NCBI RefSeq assembly: GCF_014696065.1
Contig: NZ_JACJPL010000010.1
Coordinates: 39,469 to 103,468 of the forward strand
From: Leptolyngbya sp. FACHB-261
GTDB taxonomy: Bacteria > Cyanobacteriota > Cyanobacteriia > FACHB-261
DNA: 64,000 nt
Reading direction: 5' to 3'
This document shows positions 1 through 9,490 of this stretch, piece after piece. Position 1 is the first letter of the stretch, and every line of letters begins with the position of its first letter. Under the pieces are notes generated by a model. That model was not told where the DNA came from, ran no database searches, and saw only the letters and a list, made by a program, of their open reading frames with translations. Both the position numbers and the translations under genes were made by a program.

Positions 1-719
1 ACCACTGGTAGCTGCCAGTGGGCATTGTTCGCAAACCGTAGGGCACGAGCAACTTGAGGCTGGCTAGCTTTTAAGCGTCCGCTAGGGCTGTAGAGTTTGC
101 CCTCTGCAGCCATTGGCTTGGAGAACTGCGCCATTGCCCACTCTACGGCTGCCAGTCTGCCCAGCGCTGCCAGGGAATGAGCTTCTGCTTCTGGCACGAC
201 GCCGGTGAACACTGGCTCTTCTCCAGACAAAGCCACCTGATCCAGAATCCAGAACAGGTCGCCGCCCTGATTGCGAATCACCAGGTTCTCAACGACCCCA
301 CCGGCTTCTAGTTCCTGCGGTAACTGTGGAGCCGCCAAGGGCTGAGGTTGGGCGGCCAGAATTTGCTCAGGAGTGGCTTCTAAACTCAGGCAGGTCATTG
401 TCCAAGGCTTCAAGTTCTCAATCAGCGAGCAGTAAAACTGCACCAAATAGTTGAGCCGCAAGTCATCATCAGCCAGTGGTGAAAGCAAAATATAGCGGTC
501 TAGGATGCGACCGGCCAAGTGCTGATCCAGCAGCGAACGCACTAGCCCTAACGGAGTCCAAAGGTCAGCGGCACTGCTCACTAACAGCCCCAAGCCCGGC
601 TGTTGATCCAGACTGTAGAGCCGATAGTTCTCCCGGTCCAGCCAAACTTCGTAGCGACAGGCGAACTGCTCGATCAGGTTTAAGGCAGGTTCAAGAGCGG
701 CACAAATAGAGCTGAGCAT
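1..719 (-). CDS. conserved hypothetical protein, partial
   Basis: The minus strand is open from an ATG at 719 to the left edge with no stop, so the C-terminus lies outside the window. About 239 residues are visible, beginning MLSSICAALEPALNL. The protein is soluble-looking, leucine-rich, without signal peptide or membrane segment, and carries no motif I recognise. The start lies 22 bases after the lnt stop on the same strand, so it is probably the second gene of an lnt operon. Function unknown; calling it coding is secure because the frame stays open for 239 codons with coding-like composition. Confidence 0.7.
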   Translation of the reverse strand, partial: MLSSICAALEPALNLIEQFACRYEVWLDRENYRLYSLDQQPGLGLLVSSAADLWTPLGLVRSLLDQHLAGRILDRYILLSPLADDDLRLNYLVQFYCSLIENLKPWTMTCLSLEATPEQILAAQPQPLAAPQLPQELEAGGVVENLVIRNQGGDLFWILDQVALSGEEPVFTGVVPEAEAHSLAALGRLAAVEWAMAQFSKPMAAEGKLYSPSGRLKASQPQVARALRFANNAHWQLPV

Positions 720-741
720 CCTTTCAGCTTCCCACAGGATG

Positions 742-2340
742 CTAACGCCTAGGCAGAAACTGTTTGTTGGTCCAGGCGGCCAAAGCCAGAAGCCCCAACA
801 ACGGTGTCAGCCAATCCCCCCAGCGCACATAGGCAGTCTGGGTAGTGCGTCGGTAAACGGTATCGACATGGGTTTCATAAGACCTCAAGCCAGAACGCCA
901 ACGCGTACGGCCATAAGGATCAACAATGCCGGAGTAGCCAGTGTTAGTAGCGCGGACCGTCCAACGATCGGTTTCGATGGCTCGCATCACATCCTGAGCG
1001 TGGTGCTGCGCAGGCATGGTAGCGCTGTAGTGGGCGTTGTTGGCCGCACTGAGAATTAGCGTGCCACCTGCACGGGCTTGCGCCTGAAAGTGCTGAGGAT
1101 AGGCAGATTCGTAGCAAATTCCCATGATCATGCGCCCGAAAACCGTGTCAAATATCTGACCGGGACGACCGGCCTGTAGATGGGCATTCAGGGGTGAAAG
1201 CCGGTCGATTAGGCCTCCCAGCACCGATTCAAAGGGGATGTACTCGCCGAGCGGGACTAACTGCACCTTGTCGTAGCGGTTGACGACCTGCCCCTGGCTA
1301 TCCAGTGCAAATAAGCTATTGGTGTAGTGATTGGGGGCTCCTGGTACCTGCCCAAAGCCACCCACCCATATAGGCACGCGCAAGCGCTGGACTGCCTGCT
1401 CTAGGCTAGAGGCTTCGCGGGCTCCAGGGTCAGTCCAGAGAATGGGTACCGCTGTTTCTGGTGTGAGAACTGCTTGGACGCCCTGACTGACTAGGGTTTC
1501 ATAGCCAGTGGTGTAGCCCTCAAGTGCCTGCCGTAGGCCACCCGGATAGAGCTTGATTTCGTTGGGGATATTGCCCTGGATGATCCCCACTCTGAGAGTG
1601 GCATTGACAGGCTCCACCAGAGGCCGGCTCAGCAGCAAGCTGCCGTACAAACTCAAAACCGCTACTAGACCTAGGGCGCTCAGGGCATAGCGCCGTTGTT
1701 GCTGTCGCCAAGCTTCTGCCAGCAGGCCATTCACCGCGACAATGGCTGCCGTAATAGCCAGGGGACCCGATAGGCGACCCAGTTGCAGAATTACCAGATC
1801 GTGTGGGCTCTGCGTGTAGCTGAGGGAAGTCCACCACAGCGGCCCGTGGCTCCAAATGGCTTCTAAGACACACCACAGGGCTACGCCAACCAGAATTCGA
1901 GCGACGCTTCCCAATTTTGGGGTCAAGACAGTCATGCCCCAGGCCCAGATCGCGCTGATCGCTAGGCCCCAAAAGGTGATGAAGCCCCAGCAAAACAGGG
2001 CAATGGCCAAGCTTGCCAGCCAGGGAACCCCCATCCAAGTCATAGGGTGAACGCCTGTAATCCAAGACAAGGCAATGCCGTGGTAAAACAGCCCCCAGAC
2101 TGCGCCAAGCTTCAAGGCTTGCCAGCCAGGGGAGGTGAATCGCTGACCCGGTTTACCGGATAAGCTCCGCCCTGGTTCGCTCAGCTTGGCGCCCAACTTC
2201 TGCACGCCTAACCATAGGGGAACTAGTGCCAGCCAGGCCAGAGGCCACAGCGACAGAGGGGCAGGGGTTAGGCCCATCAGCAGACCACCGAAAGCCGCCA
2301 GGGCCACTGGAGAATTTAGCCGTTTCAGCATCAGTGTCAT
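742..2340 (-). CDS. lnt: apolipoprotein N-acyltransferase
   Basis: Inner-membrane enzyme that adds the third acyl chain to the N-terminal cysteine of lipoproteins. The first 240 residues hold several hydrophobic segments. The C-terminal half is a nitrilase-fold domain with the expected triad: Glu295 in LTPETAVP, Lys358 in YDKVQLVPLGEYIPFE and Cys409 in GICYESAYP. At 532 residues it is full length for the family. The ATG at 2340 is used; an internal Met4 is an alternative. It is divergent from hom across a 98-base gap and followed by the partial gene at the left edge. Confidence 0.95.
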   Translation of the reverse strand: MTLMLKRLNSPVALAAFGGLLMGLTPAPLSLWPLAWLALVPLWLGVQKLGAKLSEPGRSLSGKPGQRFTSPGWQALKLGAVWGLFYHGIALSWITGVHPMTWMGVPWLASLAIALFCWGFITFWGLAISAIWAWGMTVLTPKLGSVARILVGVALWCVLEAIWSHGPLWWTSLSYTQSPHDLVILQLGRLSGPLAITAAIVAVNGLLAEAWRQQQRRYALSALGLVAVLSLYGSLLLSRPLVEPVNATLRVGIIQGNIPNEIKLYPGGLRQALEGYTTGYETLVSQGVQAVLTPETAVPILWTDPGAREASSLEQAVQRLRVPIWVGGFGQVPGAPNHYTNSLFALDSQGQVVNRYDKVQLVPLGEYIPFESVLGGLIDRLSPLNAHLQAGRPGQIFDTVFGRMIMGICYESAYPQHFQAQARAGGTLILSAANNAHYSATMPAQHHAQDVMRAIETDRWTVRATNTGYSGIVDPYGRTRWRSGLRSYETHVDTVYRRTTQTAYVRWGDWLTPLLGLLALAAWTNKQFLPRR

Positions 2341-2438
2341 CTTATCGGTCCAGAGTACTAACCGGAGCCAGAGCAGTTGCCCCGCGAAGCTAAACTTGAT
2401 CGGTCAGCGACCTCTGCGTTCAGATAGGCAGGCTTTTC

Positions 2439-3743
2439 GTGATCAAAATTGGGCTACTGGGGTTAGGAACCGTTGGCACAGGCGTTACCAAAATTTTGCT
2501 GGATCCGGCTCAGCGCCATCCACTGCTCAAAGACATCGAAATTGCTCGCATTGGCGTGCGCTCTCCTGATAAGCCTCGCCGCTTTTCTATTGACGCCGCA
2601 AAACTAACCTCAGATCTGGAGAGCATTGTCACCGACCCAGATGTTGACCTGGTGGTTGAGGTGCTAGGTGGCTTGGAACCGGCTCGCAGTCTAATTCTCA
2701 AGGCCATTGGGACGGGCAAGCACGTGGTTACGGCAAACAAGGCCGTGGTGGCCCGTTACGGCCATGAAATCTTCTCAGCAGCTAACCAGGCGGGCGTCTA
2801 TGTCTTGCTAGAGGCTGCGGTGGGTGGAGGGATTCCGGTAATTGCCCCGCTCAAACAGGCTCTGGGGGTAAATCGACTGCGCGGCGTGACTGGCATTGTC
2901 AATGGCACCACCAACTATATTCTGACGCGCATGCAGAATGAGGGGGGCGATTTTGAGGCGATCCTACAAGACGCTCAGCGCTTGGGTTATGCCGAAGCTG
3001 ACCCCACCGCCGATGTTGACGGCTATGACGCAGCTGACAAATTAGCCATCCTGGCGAGCTTAGCCTTTGGCGGGCGCATTCACTTGGAAGAAATCCACCG
3101 TGAAGGCATCCGCAATGTCAGCGCCACAGATATTTCGTATGCCCGTACTTTGGGTTTTGTGATCAAGCTGTTGGCGGTTGCCCGCCGAGATCCCGGCGCC
3201 GATCCTAACGAAGTGGAATTGCGGGTGCATCCGACTCTGGTTCCTCGAGAGCACCCACTAGCGAGCGTTAATGATGTCTATAACGCCATTGTGATCGAGG
3301 GCGATCCTTTGGGGCAGGTGATGTTCTTTGGTCCGGGTGCTGGTGAAGGGCCGACTGCCAGTGCTGTGGTCTCAGACATTTTGAATATTGTGGCAGCCCT
3401 GAAAACAGGTGGTGCTACCCAGCCTGCCCAGACAATTAACCCACTGCTGGCCTGTCCCCACGATCACTATTCCAAAGTGCGCCCGATGGCCAGTCTGGAA
3501 ACCCGCTTTTACATTCGTTTCCTGACACGGGACGAGTTGGGCGTGATTGGCGCCTTGGGCACTTGTTTCGGCAATCAAGGGGTGAGTTTAGAATCGGTTG
3601 TGCAGAAAGACCTGCGCGATGGACTCGCCGAAATTGTGGTGGTTACACACACTGTACGTGAGGGCAATGTGAATGCAGCCCTGAACGAAATTCGTCAGCT
3701 CAAGGCATTGCACAGCATTGCTAGCCTACTGCGAGTTCTGTAG
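2439..3743 (+). CDS. hom: homoserine dehydrogenase
   Basis: Reduces aspartate semialdehyde to homoserine, the branch point to threonine and methionine. The N-terminus carries the nucleotide-binding loop GLGTVGTG, followed by the family motifs VTANKAVVA, EAAVGGGIPVI, GIVNGTTNYILT and YAEADPTADVDGYDAADK. The C-terminal stretch beginning FYIRFLTRDELGVIG is an ACT domain, so feedback control by threonine is likely. Start is a GTG at 2439 preceded by AGGCAGG; the Rossmann loop begins almost at once, so no upstream start is needed. 434 residues, intact. Confidence 0.96.
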   Translation: MIKIGLLGLGTVGTGVTKILLDPAQRHPLLKDIEIARIGVRSPDKPRRFSIDAAKLTSDLESIVTDPDVDLVVEVLGGLEPARSLILKAIGTGKHVVTANKAVVARYGHEIFSAANQAGVYVLLEAAVGGGIPVIAPLKQALGVNRLRGVTGIVNGTTNYILTRMQNEGGDFEAILQDAQRLGYAEADPTADVDGYDAADKLAILASLAFGGRIHLEEIHREGIRNVSATDISYARTLGFVIKLLAVARRDPGADPNEVELRVHPTLVPREHPLASVNDVYNAIVIEGDPLGQVMFFGPGAGEGPTASAVVSDILNIVAALKTGGATQPAQTINPLLACPHDHYSKVRPMASLETRFYIRFLTRDELGVIGALGTCFGNQGVSLESVVQKDLRDGLAEIVVVTHTVREGNVNAALNEIRQLKALHSIASLLRVL

Positions 3744-3806
3744 CACCATCGCCACCCCTGATCGCAATAAGCTAGCACCTCTAGATTGCAAACGCAGCCT
3801 CATTCA

Positions 3807-5480
3807 CTAGAAGGTGAACGTGGTTCTGAGCGTGCCGACTACATAGTCGGCATTGTTGCTGTTTTGCTCGGGTGCTGTGACCCAAATTAAACCCGGTGTA
3901 ATCGAAATGTTGTCGGTCAGTTGATGCTTGTAAAAGGCTTCAATGTGCAGCGAAGTATCGTTCGTCAATCCTTGCACGCCACCAATGTTAGGTGAGCCTA
4001 AGTAGGGCTCCACACCGACTAAAACGCCGCCCAAGTTGCCCTCTTTGAAGAGATCGGGCAAGGCAAGCCCCAGGCCGTAATACCAAATATCGCTGTCGCC
4101 TCGGTTGAGTAAAGTCAGCGAGGTGTAGCCGCCAAAGGCATTGAGCACAAATCGAGGTGTGATTTGCCAGGAGGCTTGAAGGCCATAGGAATTGGTAACA
4201 GCTGAGGTGTTGAGCGCAGTATGCAGCGCGTTAGCAGGTACAGTCCCGGTTACAAACTCATTGCCATTGCCGATATCGAAAATGAAGTTGCCACTGGTGT
4301 GATAGCCGTGGACGTAGGTTAAACCAATTTGAACAGTTTTCGTGGGGGTAAAGGTTAACTGACCAAGTGCGGCATAATCACCGTTAAATAAGCCATTACT
4401 ACCTGTAGCAAGCGCCGCATTCTCAGCTAGATAGCCAGCGGTGAATACGAAGCGGCGTTCTGAGTCAAAGGCGAAGTTGAGACCAATGCCGGAGCCACCG
4501 CCAATGCGGTAAATAGGGCTTTCCTGACCAAAGGCGGAAATCGCACCGTTACCGCCATCAAAGTCTTCAAAGAACGGGTTGATTGTGCTGAAGACGTAAT
4601 CACTGTGAATACCACGGGCAGCAATAAACGCTTGCAGCCGTTCACCAACCGGAAACGCATAAGAAAGCCGTTCTAGCTCAATGCCATTGCCAGTCAAAGC
4701 TCCAATTCGAGTAGCTAGAACTCCCTCGGCTGTACCTCGATCAATCGCATCTAGACTGCCTGGCGTGAGGAAGCGTTCGGCATTACCGGCGGTCAAACGA
4801 GTGCGCAGTAGGTCGCGACCATTGAAGCTGGTATTGAAATTTAAGCGGACCCGATCTTGAAATACGATGTTTGAGTCAACATCATCGCCAGCTAAACCTG
4901 AGAAGCTAAAAACAGCCTCCCCAGTTAGCTTTGTGGTCGTTGAGAACTGATTGGCTTCTAGCTCAGCGGTGCGAGCTTCTAGCGAATCAACACGCCCCCG
5001 TAGAGTTGCCAATTCAGCTGCAAATTCTTCTTGTAACCGTTGCAGGGTAATCAAGTCTTCCCGGCTTGCCAAATTAGAAGTGCCGGTGGCAATGAGATCG
5101 TTGACCCGATCCAAACAAGCGTTTAAACCGGCTGCAAATTCATAACGGGTAAGTGCACGATTACCCCGGTAAGTACTATCTGGGTAACCAACAATACAGC
5201 CATAGCGCTCGACTAGGGACCGTAATGCTTCAAAGGCCCAGTCAGTCGGCTTGACATCGGACAGTTGCGAAACTGAGGTGAGCTGCTCCTGCTCTGTGGT
5301 TGCCAGCTCACTAGCTTGGGGGCTACCCGTGCTGTATTCGCTGATCTGCGCAATTGTCTCCTGAACTGATTGGGACCGCTGAGTTTTCTGAGCTTGAGCT
5401 GCTGGCGCATCTGCCACTATCCAGGCGGTAGCTAAGATGGCCGGAGTTGCTAGTAGAGAATTCCAAAAAGTTTTAGACAT
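3807..5480 (-). CDS. SLH-domain OprB-family outer-membrane porin
   Basis: Outer-membrane channel of the cyanobacterial iron-uptake/carbohydrate-porin type. It has a signal peptide (about residues 1-30, ending APAAQAQ), then one SLH domain (LSDVKPTDWAFEALRSL to ALTRYEFAAGLNACLD) that anchors it to peptidoglycan, a short coiled coil (LQRLQEEFAAELATLRGRV), and about 400 residues of alternating beta strands ending in the aromatic terminus TLRTTFTF typical of outer-membrane barrels. 557 residues. Convergent with hom, from which it is separated by 63 bases. Substrate cannot be told from sequence. Confidence 0.92.
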   Translation of the reverse strand: MSKTFWNSLLATPAILATAWIVADAPAAQAQKTQRSQSVQETIAQISEYSTGSPQASELATTEQEQLTSVSQLSDVKPTDWAFEALRSLVERYGCIVGYPDSTYRGNRALTRYEFAAGLNACLDRVNDLIATGTSNLASREDLITLQRLQEEFAAELATLRGRVDSLEARTAELEANQFSTTTKLTGEAVFSFSGLAGDDVDSNIVFQDRVRLNFNTSFNGRDLLRTRLTAGNAERFLTPGSLDAIDRGTAEGVLATRIGALTGNGIELERLSYAFPVGERLQAFIAARGIHSDYVFSTINPFFEDFDGGNGAISAFGQESPIYRIGGGSGIGLNFAFDSERRFVFTAGYLAENAALATGSNGLFNGDYAALGQLTFTPTKTVQIGLTYVHGYHTSGNFIFDIGNGNEFVTGTVPANALHTALNTSAVTNSYGLQASWQITPRFVLNAFGGYTSLTLLNRGDSDIWYYGLGLALPDLFKEGNLGGVLVGVEPYLGSPNIGGVQGLTNDTSLHIEAFYKHQLTDNISITPGLIWVTAPEQNSNNADYVVGTLRTTFTF

Positions 5481-5593
5481 GGCAAGTTATATCCTCACAC
5501 TGGATCGATCACACTATCCCACAGTCGGTCCTTGGGAGTCCTTAAGCCTGCCTAGAATTATGTAGCCGTTAGTCTATAAGACTGACCATAGAA

Positions 5594-5645
5594 CTCATTA
5601 GTCAGAGTAAGATTGGGCAAGCAAAATCTCAATCTGACTAATGAG
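5594..5645. repeat. 13-bp perfect inverted repeat between porin and Calx-beta gene
   Basis: CTCATTAGTCAGA at 5594-5606 is exactly complementary to 5633-5645, with a 26-base spacer that contains further short AGATTG/CAATCT pairing. It lies upstream of the porin start and just beyond the terminator of the upstream gene. It could be a regulatory palindrome for the porin, a second terminator stem, or a degenerate miniature element. No T-tract follows on either strand. Confidence 0.5.
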
Positions 5646-5651
5646 GAGACT

Positions 5652-5680
5652 AAACAACTGGGGCGAGCGTACCCCAGTTG
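5652..5680 (-). terminator. stem-loop terminator of the Calx-beta gene
   Basis: A perfect 9-bp stem (CAACTGGGG 5655-5663 with 5672-5680, 8-base loop) begins 6 bases after the stop of the minus-strand gene at 5686. The T-tract that follows (GTTTAG) is short, so termination may be weak. Confidence 0.55.
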
Positions 5681-5685
5681 CTAGA

Positions 5686-8109
5686 TCAACCTTGGGGCTT
5701 ATTTCTCGCCCCAACCTGGATGGTTACCAGTGCCTTGTTTTGACCTGCTGGATCCAGACGATAACCTGCCCCATTTTGCAGAAATATGACTACAGTTTCA
5801 GGGGTTTCGTTGTAGACCAAATCTGCTTTGGGAACTACATTCAATCTGGCTTGAAGCTGACCTTTGGGAATGACAATATTGCCTGCTAGCTGTTTATTCG
5901 GTAGTTGTCGATTGTGCAGTGGCTGATAATCACCGCCCGGAGTTGCGCTACCACCCACAAAATAGGTGACGTTCACATCTTGAGCCGCAGCTTTGTCGAG
6001 CCGCACAAAGCAGATGCCGATGTCTGTGGCGGGCCCTTGACCCGGTTCAGTGGCATTGGGATCCGTCGCGACAATGCTCACGGTTGGTAACACTGCTGCT
6101 TGAACATCATTACTGCCGAGGGTCACAGTTGCCGTAGTGCTAGCGCCTAAGCGATAACCTCCACCAGGCTGTAGGCTGACCACTATAGTTTCAGGGGCTT
6201 CAACCAGAGCGTCATCAATCGGGTTAACTGGAATTTTGACCTGGGTCTGACCTTGGGGAATGATTACACTGCTGCTCAAGGTTTGATAATCCACGCCAGG
6301 GGTGGCACTGCCGCCCACACTGTAGCTGATGCTGAGATCGCTGAGCGCAGCCTGATCAAAGCTGATCGTGAACTCACCAGGATCCCAGGGAGACTCTTGA
6401 GCATTTGGATCCGTGGCTACGATCGTGGCTGTGGGAGCATCATCATCCCAAATTGTCACCGTGGCGCTGCTGGCGTCGGCAAGTTGATAGCCTGCGCCCG
6501 CTTGTAGGGTCACAATCACCGTTTCAGGGGCTTCAACGGTTGCATCATCAATTGGGACAACCGGGATTTTGACTTGCGTCTGGCCCTGGGGAATCGTGAC
6601 ATTACCGCTAAGCGCCTGGTAATCAACGCCGGGCTGGGCGCTACCACTGACGCTATAGCTGATCGTCAGGTCAGTGAGTGCGGCTTGGTCGAGATTAATC
6701 GCAAACTCGCCTGTATCAGCGGGTTCCGCCGCACCTGGATCTGTCCCAATAACTGTCACGACCGGCGCATCATTGTCCCAAATCGTTACCGTTGCGCTGG
6801 CTGCGGTTCCAACCTGATAACCACTGCCAGGTTGCAGTGTCAAAATGACGGTCTCAGGCCCTTCAATGAGCCGATCGTCAATCGGCGAGACGACAATTTT
6901 GGCCTGGGTCTGACCTTGAGCTAGGGTGACGCTGCCCGCTAAGGGCTGATAGTCTACTCCAGGCTCAGCCGTACCCCCGACCAGGTAATTCACACTCAGA
7001 TCTTTTAACGCTGGCTGATCAAAGCTAATTATGAATTCGCCCGTATCTGCTGGCTCAGCTGAACTCGGATCGGACGCGACAATCGTGGCCGCTGGCAGAT
7101 CGTTATCGGCAATCGTTACCGTAGCGGTTGAATTGGAGCCCATCTGGTAGCCAGTTCCCGGCTGCAGCGTGGCGATCACAGTTTCGGTGGCTTCAATCAG
7201 CGGGTCATCGATTGGATTGACCAAAACTTTAGTCTGAGTCTGGCCCTTGGCAATAGTCACGCTACCGCTGAGCGGCTGGTAGTCAGCGCCGGGTTGAGCG
7301 GTACCAGTGACTACATAGCCGATTGTGAGGTCTTCAGTTGCAGGCTTGTCCAGCGTAATGAAGAAGGCGCCTGTATCTAAACCCGGTTCAGACGCACTGT
7401 CATCATCAGGTGCGACCAGGGTGCCTTGATTGGTTTTAGTAATGATGTTGGCCAGGGGTGGCGCAATTAGTTCAAAGGATGTATCAATGCGGAACTGAGA
7501 CTCAGAGGTGTGCCGTTCGGCAAAGAAAAAGTCGAAGTCGTAGGCTTTACCTGGGGTAAGACCTAGCTTATCGAGCTCGATACTGGTGGCCATAGACTTG
7601 TGCACACCGCCAATATCGACGACCCGCTTACCATCAATGAAGATCCAGAGGTCGTCGTCGCCAAAGAACTTGAAAACCTGTCCTGGCTGATAGGTAAACC
7701 GCCAATGCCCTTCGAATGTGAAGTGGTAATTGTGGTCGGGATAAGCCCGTCCCATTTCATTGCCAAATAGCTTACCGTCGATTGGAAAGAAGGCTTTATT
7801 TTCGTAGGTATAGACGTTGTTTGAACCCCTTTTTAAAGTGATCGAAAAATCGATCGCTTTGTTAATACCAGGAACATTGCGGTACCACTGATCAAAGTTT
7901 TCTTTACCCGTTGTCCAGGGTGTACGGGGTTTGCCAGCGTAGATCGGCTTTCTGCCTTCCGGCGTGTTTTGCAGAGTGGTTTCGACGATCCCTAGATCCA
8001 AGCCGAAACCACCGGGGATTTGGGTGTCATCCATCTCAAAATCCGGATGGGATTTATGAAAATCGCGAATAACCCCGGTCAAAACAAGCTTGTCTGGCAA
8101 TGTGGACAT
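5686..8109 (-). CDS. fibro-slime domain protein with five Calx-beta repeats
   Basis: Residues 1-215 match the fibro-slime/PA14-like pattern: GHWRFTYQPGQVFKFFGDDD, then LWIFIDGKRVVDIGG and a Phe-rich DFDFFFAERHTSESQFRI. From about 222 to 800 come five Calx-beta repeats of roughly 108 residues, each with PGxDYQxLSGxVTIxxGQTQ, a VxPIDDxxxExxETV block and ATVTIxDxD acidic calcium-binding ends. There is no Sec signal peptide, so if it is surface-exposed it must leave by another route such as type I secretion. Likely an extracellular, calcium-dependent adhesin or matrix protein. 807 residues, RBS AGAGGT before ATG 8109. Confidence 0.85.
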   Translation of the reverse strand: MSTLPDKLVLTGVIRDFHKSHPDFEMDDTQIPGGFGLDLGIVETTLQNTPEGRKPIYAGKPRTPWTTGKENFDQWYRNVPGINKAIDFSITLKRGSNNVYTYENKAFFPIDGKLFGNEMGRAYPDHNYHFTFEGHWRFTYQPGQVFKFFGDDDLWIFIDGKRVVDIGGVHKSMATSIELDKLGLTPGKAYDFDFFFAERHTSESQFRIDTSFELIAPPLANIITKTNQGTLVAPDDDSASEPGLDTGAFFITLDKPATEDLTIGYVVTGTAQPGADYQPLSGSVTIAKGQTQTKVLVNPIDDPLIEATETVIATLQPGTGYQMGSNSTATVTIADNDLPAATIVASDPSSAEPADTGEFIISFDQPALKDLSVNYLVGGTAEPGVDYQPLAGSVTLAQGQTQAKIVVSPIDDRLIEGPETVILTLQPGSGYQVGTAASATVTIWDNDAPVVTVIGTDPGAAEPADTGEFAINLDQAALTDLTISYSVSGSAQPGVDYQALSGNVTIPQGQTQVKIPVVPIDDATVEAPETVIVTLQAGAGYQLADASSATVTIWDDDAPTATIVATDPNAQESPWDPGEFTISFDQAALSDLSISYSVGGSATPGVDYQTLSSSVIIPQGQTQVKIPVNPIDDALVEAPETIVVSLQPGGGYRLGASTTATVTLGSNDVQAAVLPTVSIVATDPNATEPGQGPATDIGICFVRLDKAAAQDVNVTYFVGGSATPGGDYQPLHNRQLPNKQLAGNIVIPKGQLQARLNVVPKADLVYNETPETVVIFLQNGAGYRLDPAGQNKALVTIQVGARNKPQG

Positions 8110-8510
8110 AAGGTACCTCTTACAGTTGCGACTGCGACATGGGCCTACCCTTCACACCCCTATTGGGCAGGATGCAGGCTGGCGGTTAATGCTACAAACT
8201 GTTAACAAGTCGAGAGCCAACTGAGCTCTGGCCGTCTAAGAGAGTGGCGCTTTAAGCTTCTCCCTCAGAAACACAATCTGATATTAGGTGATCAACACTA
8301 GGCGACATTTCAAGAAATCATGAAGTAGAACTTAGAACCATCATCCTCCACGGATTTCCCAAGCATCATATCGGCTATCCGGGAGGTTTTAGTAAACTTT
8401 TTGTAAGAAGATGCCTACACAGAACTGTTAAAACCGAGCCACAAAATTATGCTTGCATCCAGTAAAGGCTGTGATGCAAGACAGATATTCTGGGTGATCA
8501 GCCGCACTGC
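8110..8510. other. intergenic region upstream of the Calx-beta gene
   Basis: Holds the 5' region of the gene at 8109 and, near 8452-8480, the terminator of the next gene. I see no further gene. Confidence 0.5.
8445..8480 (-). terminator. stem-loop downstream of the XRE-like gene
   Basis: CTTGCATC at 8452-8459 pairs perfectly with GATGCAAG at 8473-8480. On the minus strand the stem is followed by CATAATTTTG, a modest T-run, 31 bases after the stop at 8511. Confidence 0.45.
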
Positions 8511-8852
8511 TCAACGTTTAACGGGTTGCTCGATCCGCCCTTCTAGCTTATCTAGCCGCTCTGTTACCTGCTCTAACGTTTCCTGAAGCTGCTGGATTTG
8601 TTGACTCAAGTTTTTAAGCTGAAAGTCACTATCGAGCTTACGAAAGGGTGAGGCGCCTAGAGCCGATAGAATCTTTTCAACTGTCGAAAAACTGGGGTCA
8701 TAGTCGGGATCATTGAGAATACGGGTGATTTGCTGGGTGAAGCCCAAGTCACTGCCGCCATTCTCCGCTGCGATCAAACTCGATAACCGTCGAATACTGA
8801 TTTTCTGAACCTTCATTAGCGTGCGAATCAACTCCACCACACTGGCTTGCAT
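8511..8852 (-). CDS. small helix-turn-helix-like protein with coiled-coil tail
   Basis: 113 residues. The first 70 contain a helical pattern with spacing like an XRE/Cro fold (IRRLSSLIAAENGGSDLG, FTQQITRILNDPDYDP, FSTVEKILSALG), and residues 80-110 form a heptad-patterned coiled coil (LSQQIQQLQETLEQVTERLD) likely to dimerise. I infer a DNA-binding or adaptor protein, with no known target. Monocistronic by its flanks. Confidence 0.65.
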   Translation of the reverse strand: MQASVVELIRTLMKVQKISIRRLSSLIAAENGGSDLGFTQQITRILNDPDYDPSFSTVEKILSALGASPFRKLDSDFQLKNLSQQIQQLQETLEQVTERLDKLEGRIEQPVKR

Positions 8853-8972
8853 TCGTAGTCCCTATCTATTAGTGTTAAACCTGTAACTTGAATTCACTGG
8901 TAACCTTCCCCTGGCGGCGGAGGTTACTTTTTTAAGCCGCCTTCTGCACCACTTCTGTTGTGAAAATTGGCG

Positions 8973-9007
8973 CAAAAAAACCAGCAGGACGGCAAGGCTC
9001 CTGCTGG
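8973..9007 (-). terminator. rho-independent terminator of the LexA-linked cassette
   Basis: On the minus strand a perfect 9-bp stem (CCAGCAGGA / TCCTGCTGG, 9-base loop, 8981-9007) is followed by seven T residues (8974-8980). It lies 61 bases after the stop at 9068, ending the three-gene minus-strand unit that starts at about 10273. Confidence 0.85.
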
Positions 9008-9067
9008 CAAGGTCACTCACACTTGAATAACTCACAGTTAAAAGTTTCTAAGGCAGCACCCAAGAAC

Positions 9068-9436
9068 CTATAGTCCTACCAATTCACGGGACTCCAAGCC
9101 AGTAAGCTTCTGAGCAATGGTGAGTCTTGCTTCTAGCTTGGCAACGCTAAAGGCATTGCGCAGACGCTCTAGCTCGGCGATGGCATTGGACTTTTCGGTG
9201 GTCAGGCGCAACAGCGTATTGACCCCGCGCGAATACTCCAGATTGGACTGAAGCACTTCGAAGCGACGGGCTTTGCGCTGGGCATCGTTTTTAAGGTGGT
9301 TCTCGAAGGCCACAACCATCTCGGCACTGCCCTCTAAACGAGCAATGTGGGCACGGGCTTCGGCAATGCGCTCATCAATGTCGTTGGCAGTTTGAGCGGC
9401 ACGGGCAATGGCGGCGGGGTAATCACTTAGATGCAT
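9068..9436 (-). CDS. coiled-coil protein, third gene of the LexA-linked cassette
   Basis: Starting at the ATG 9436 (MHLSDYPAAIARAAQ), preceded by AGGAAG at good spacing, this gives 122 residues. The frame is open up to an ATG at 9487, but that has no ribosome-binding site. Almost entirely helical with heptads (DERIAEARAHIARLE, TTEKSNAIAELERLRNAF). No catalytic motif seen. Last gene before the terminator at 8973. Function unknown. Confidence 0.7.
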   Translation of the reverse strand: MHLSDYPAAIARAAQTANDIDERIAEARAHIARLEGSAEMVVAFENHLKNDAQRKARRFEVLQSNLEYSRGVNTLLRLTTEKSNAIAELERLRNAFSVAKLEARLTIAQKLTGLESRELVGL

Positions 9437-9490
9437 AAGGCTTCTTCCTAAATCCAAGGAATTCCAAACGTTGAACCTTGAGACCAAACG

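Noticed and set aside
1520..2065. 181-codon minus-strand frame inside lnt
   Set aside because: Shadow of lnt in another frame with Arg/Ser/Pro-rich composition; lnt has all catalytic residues.
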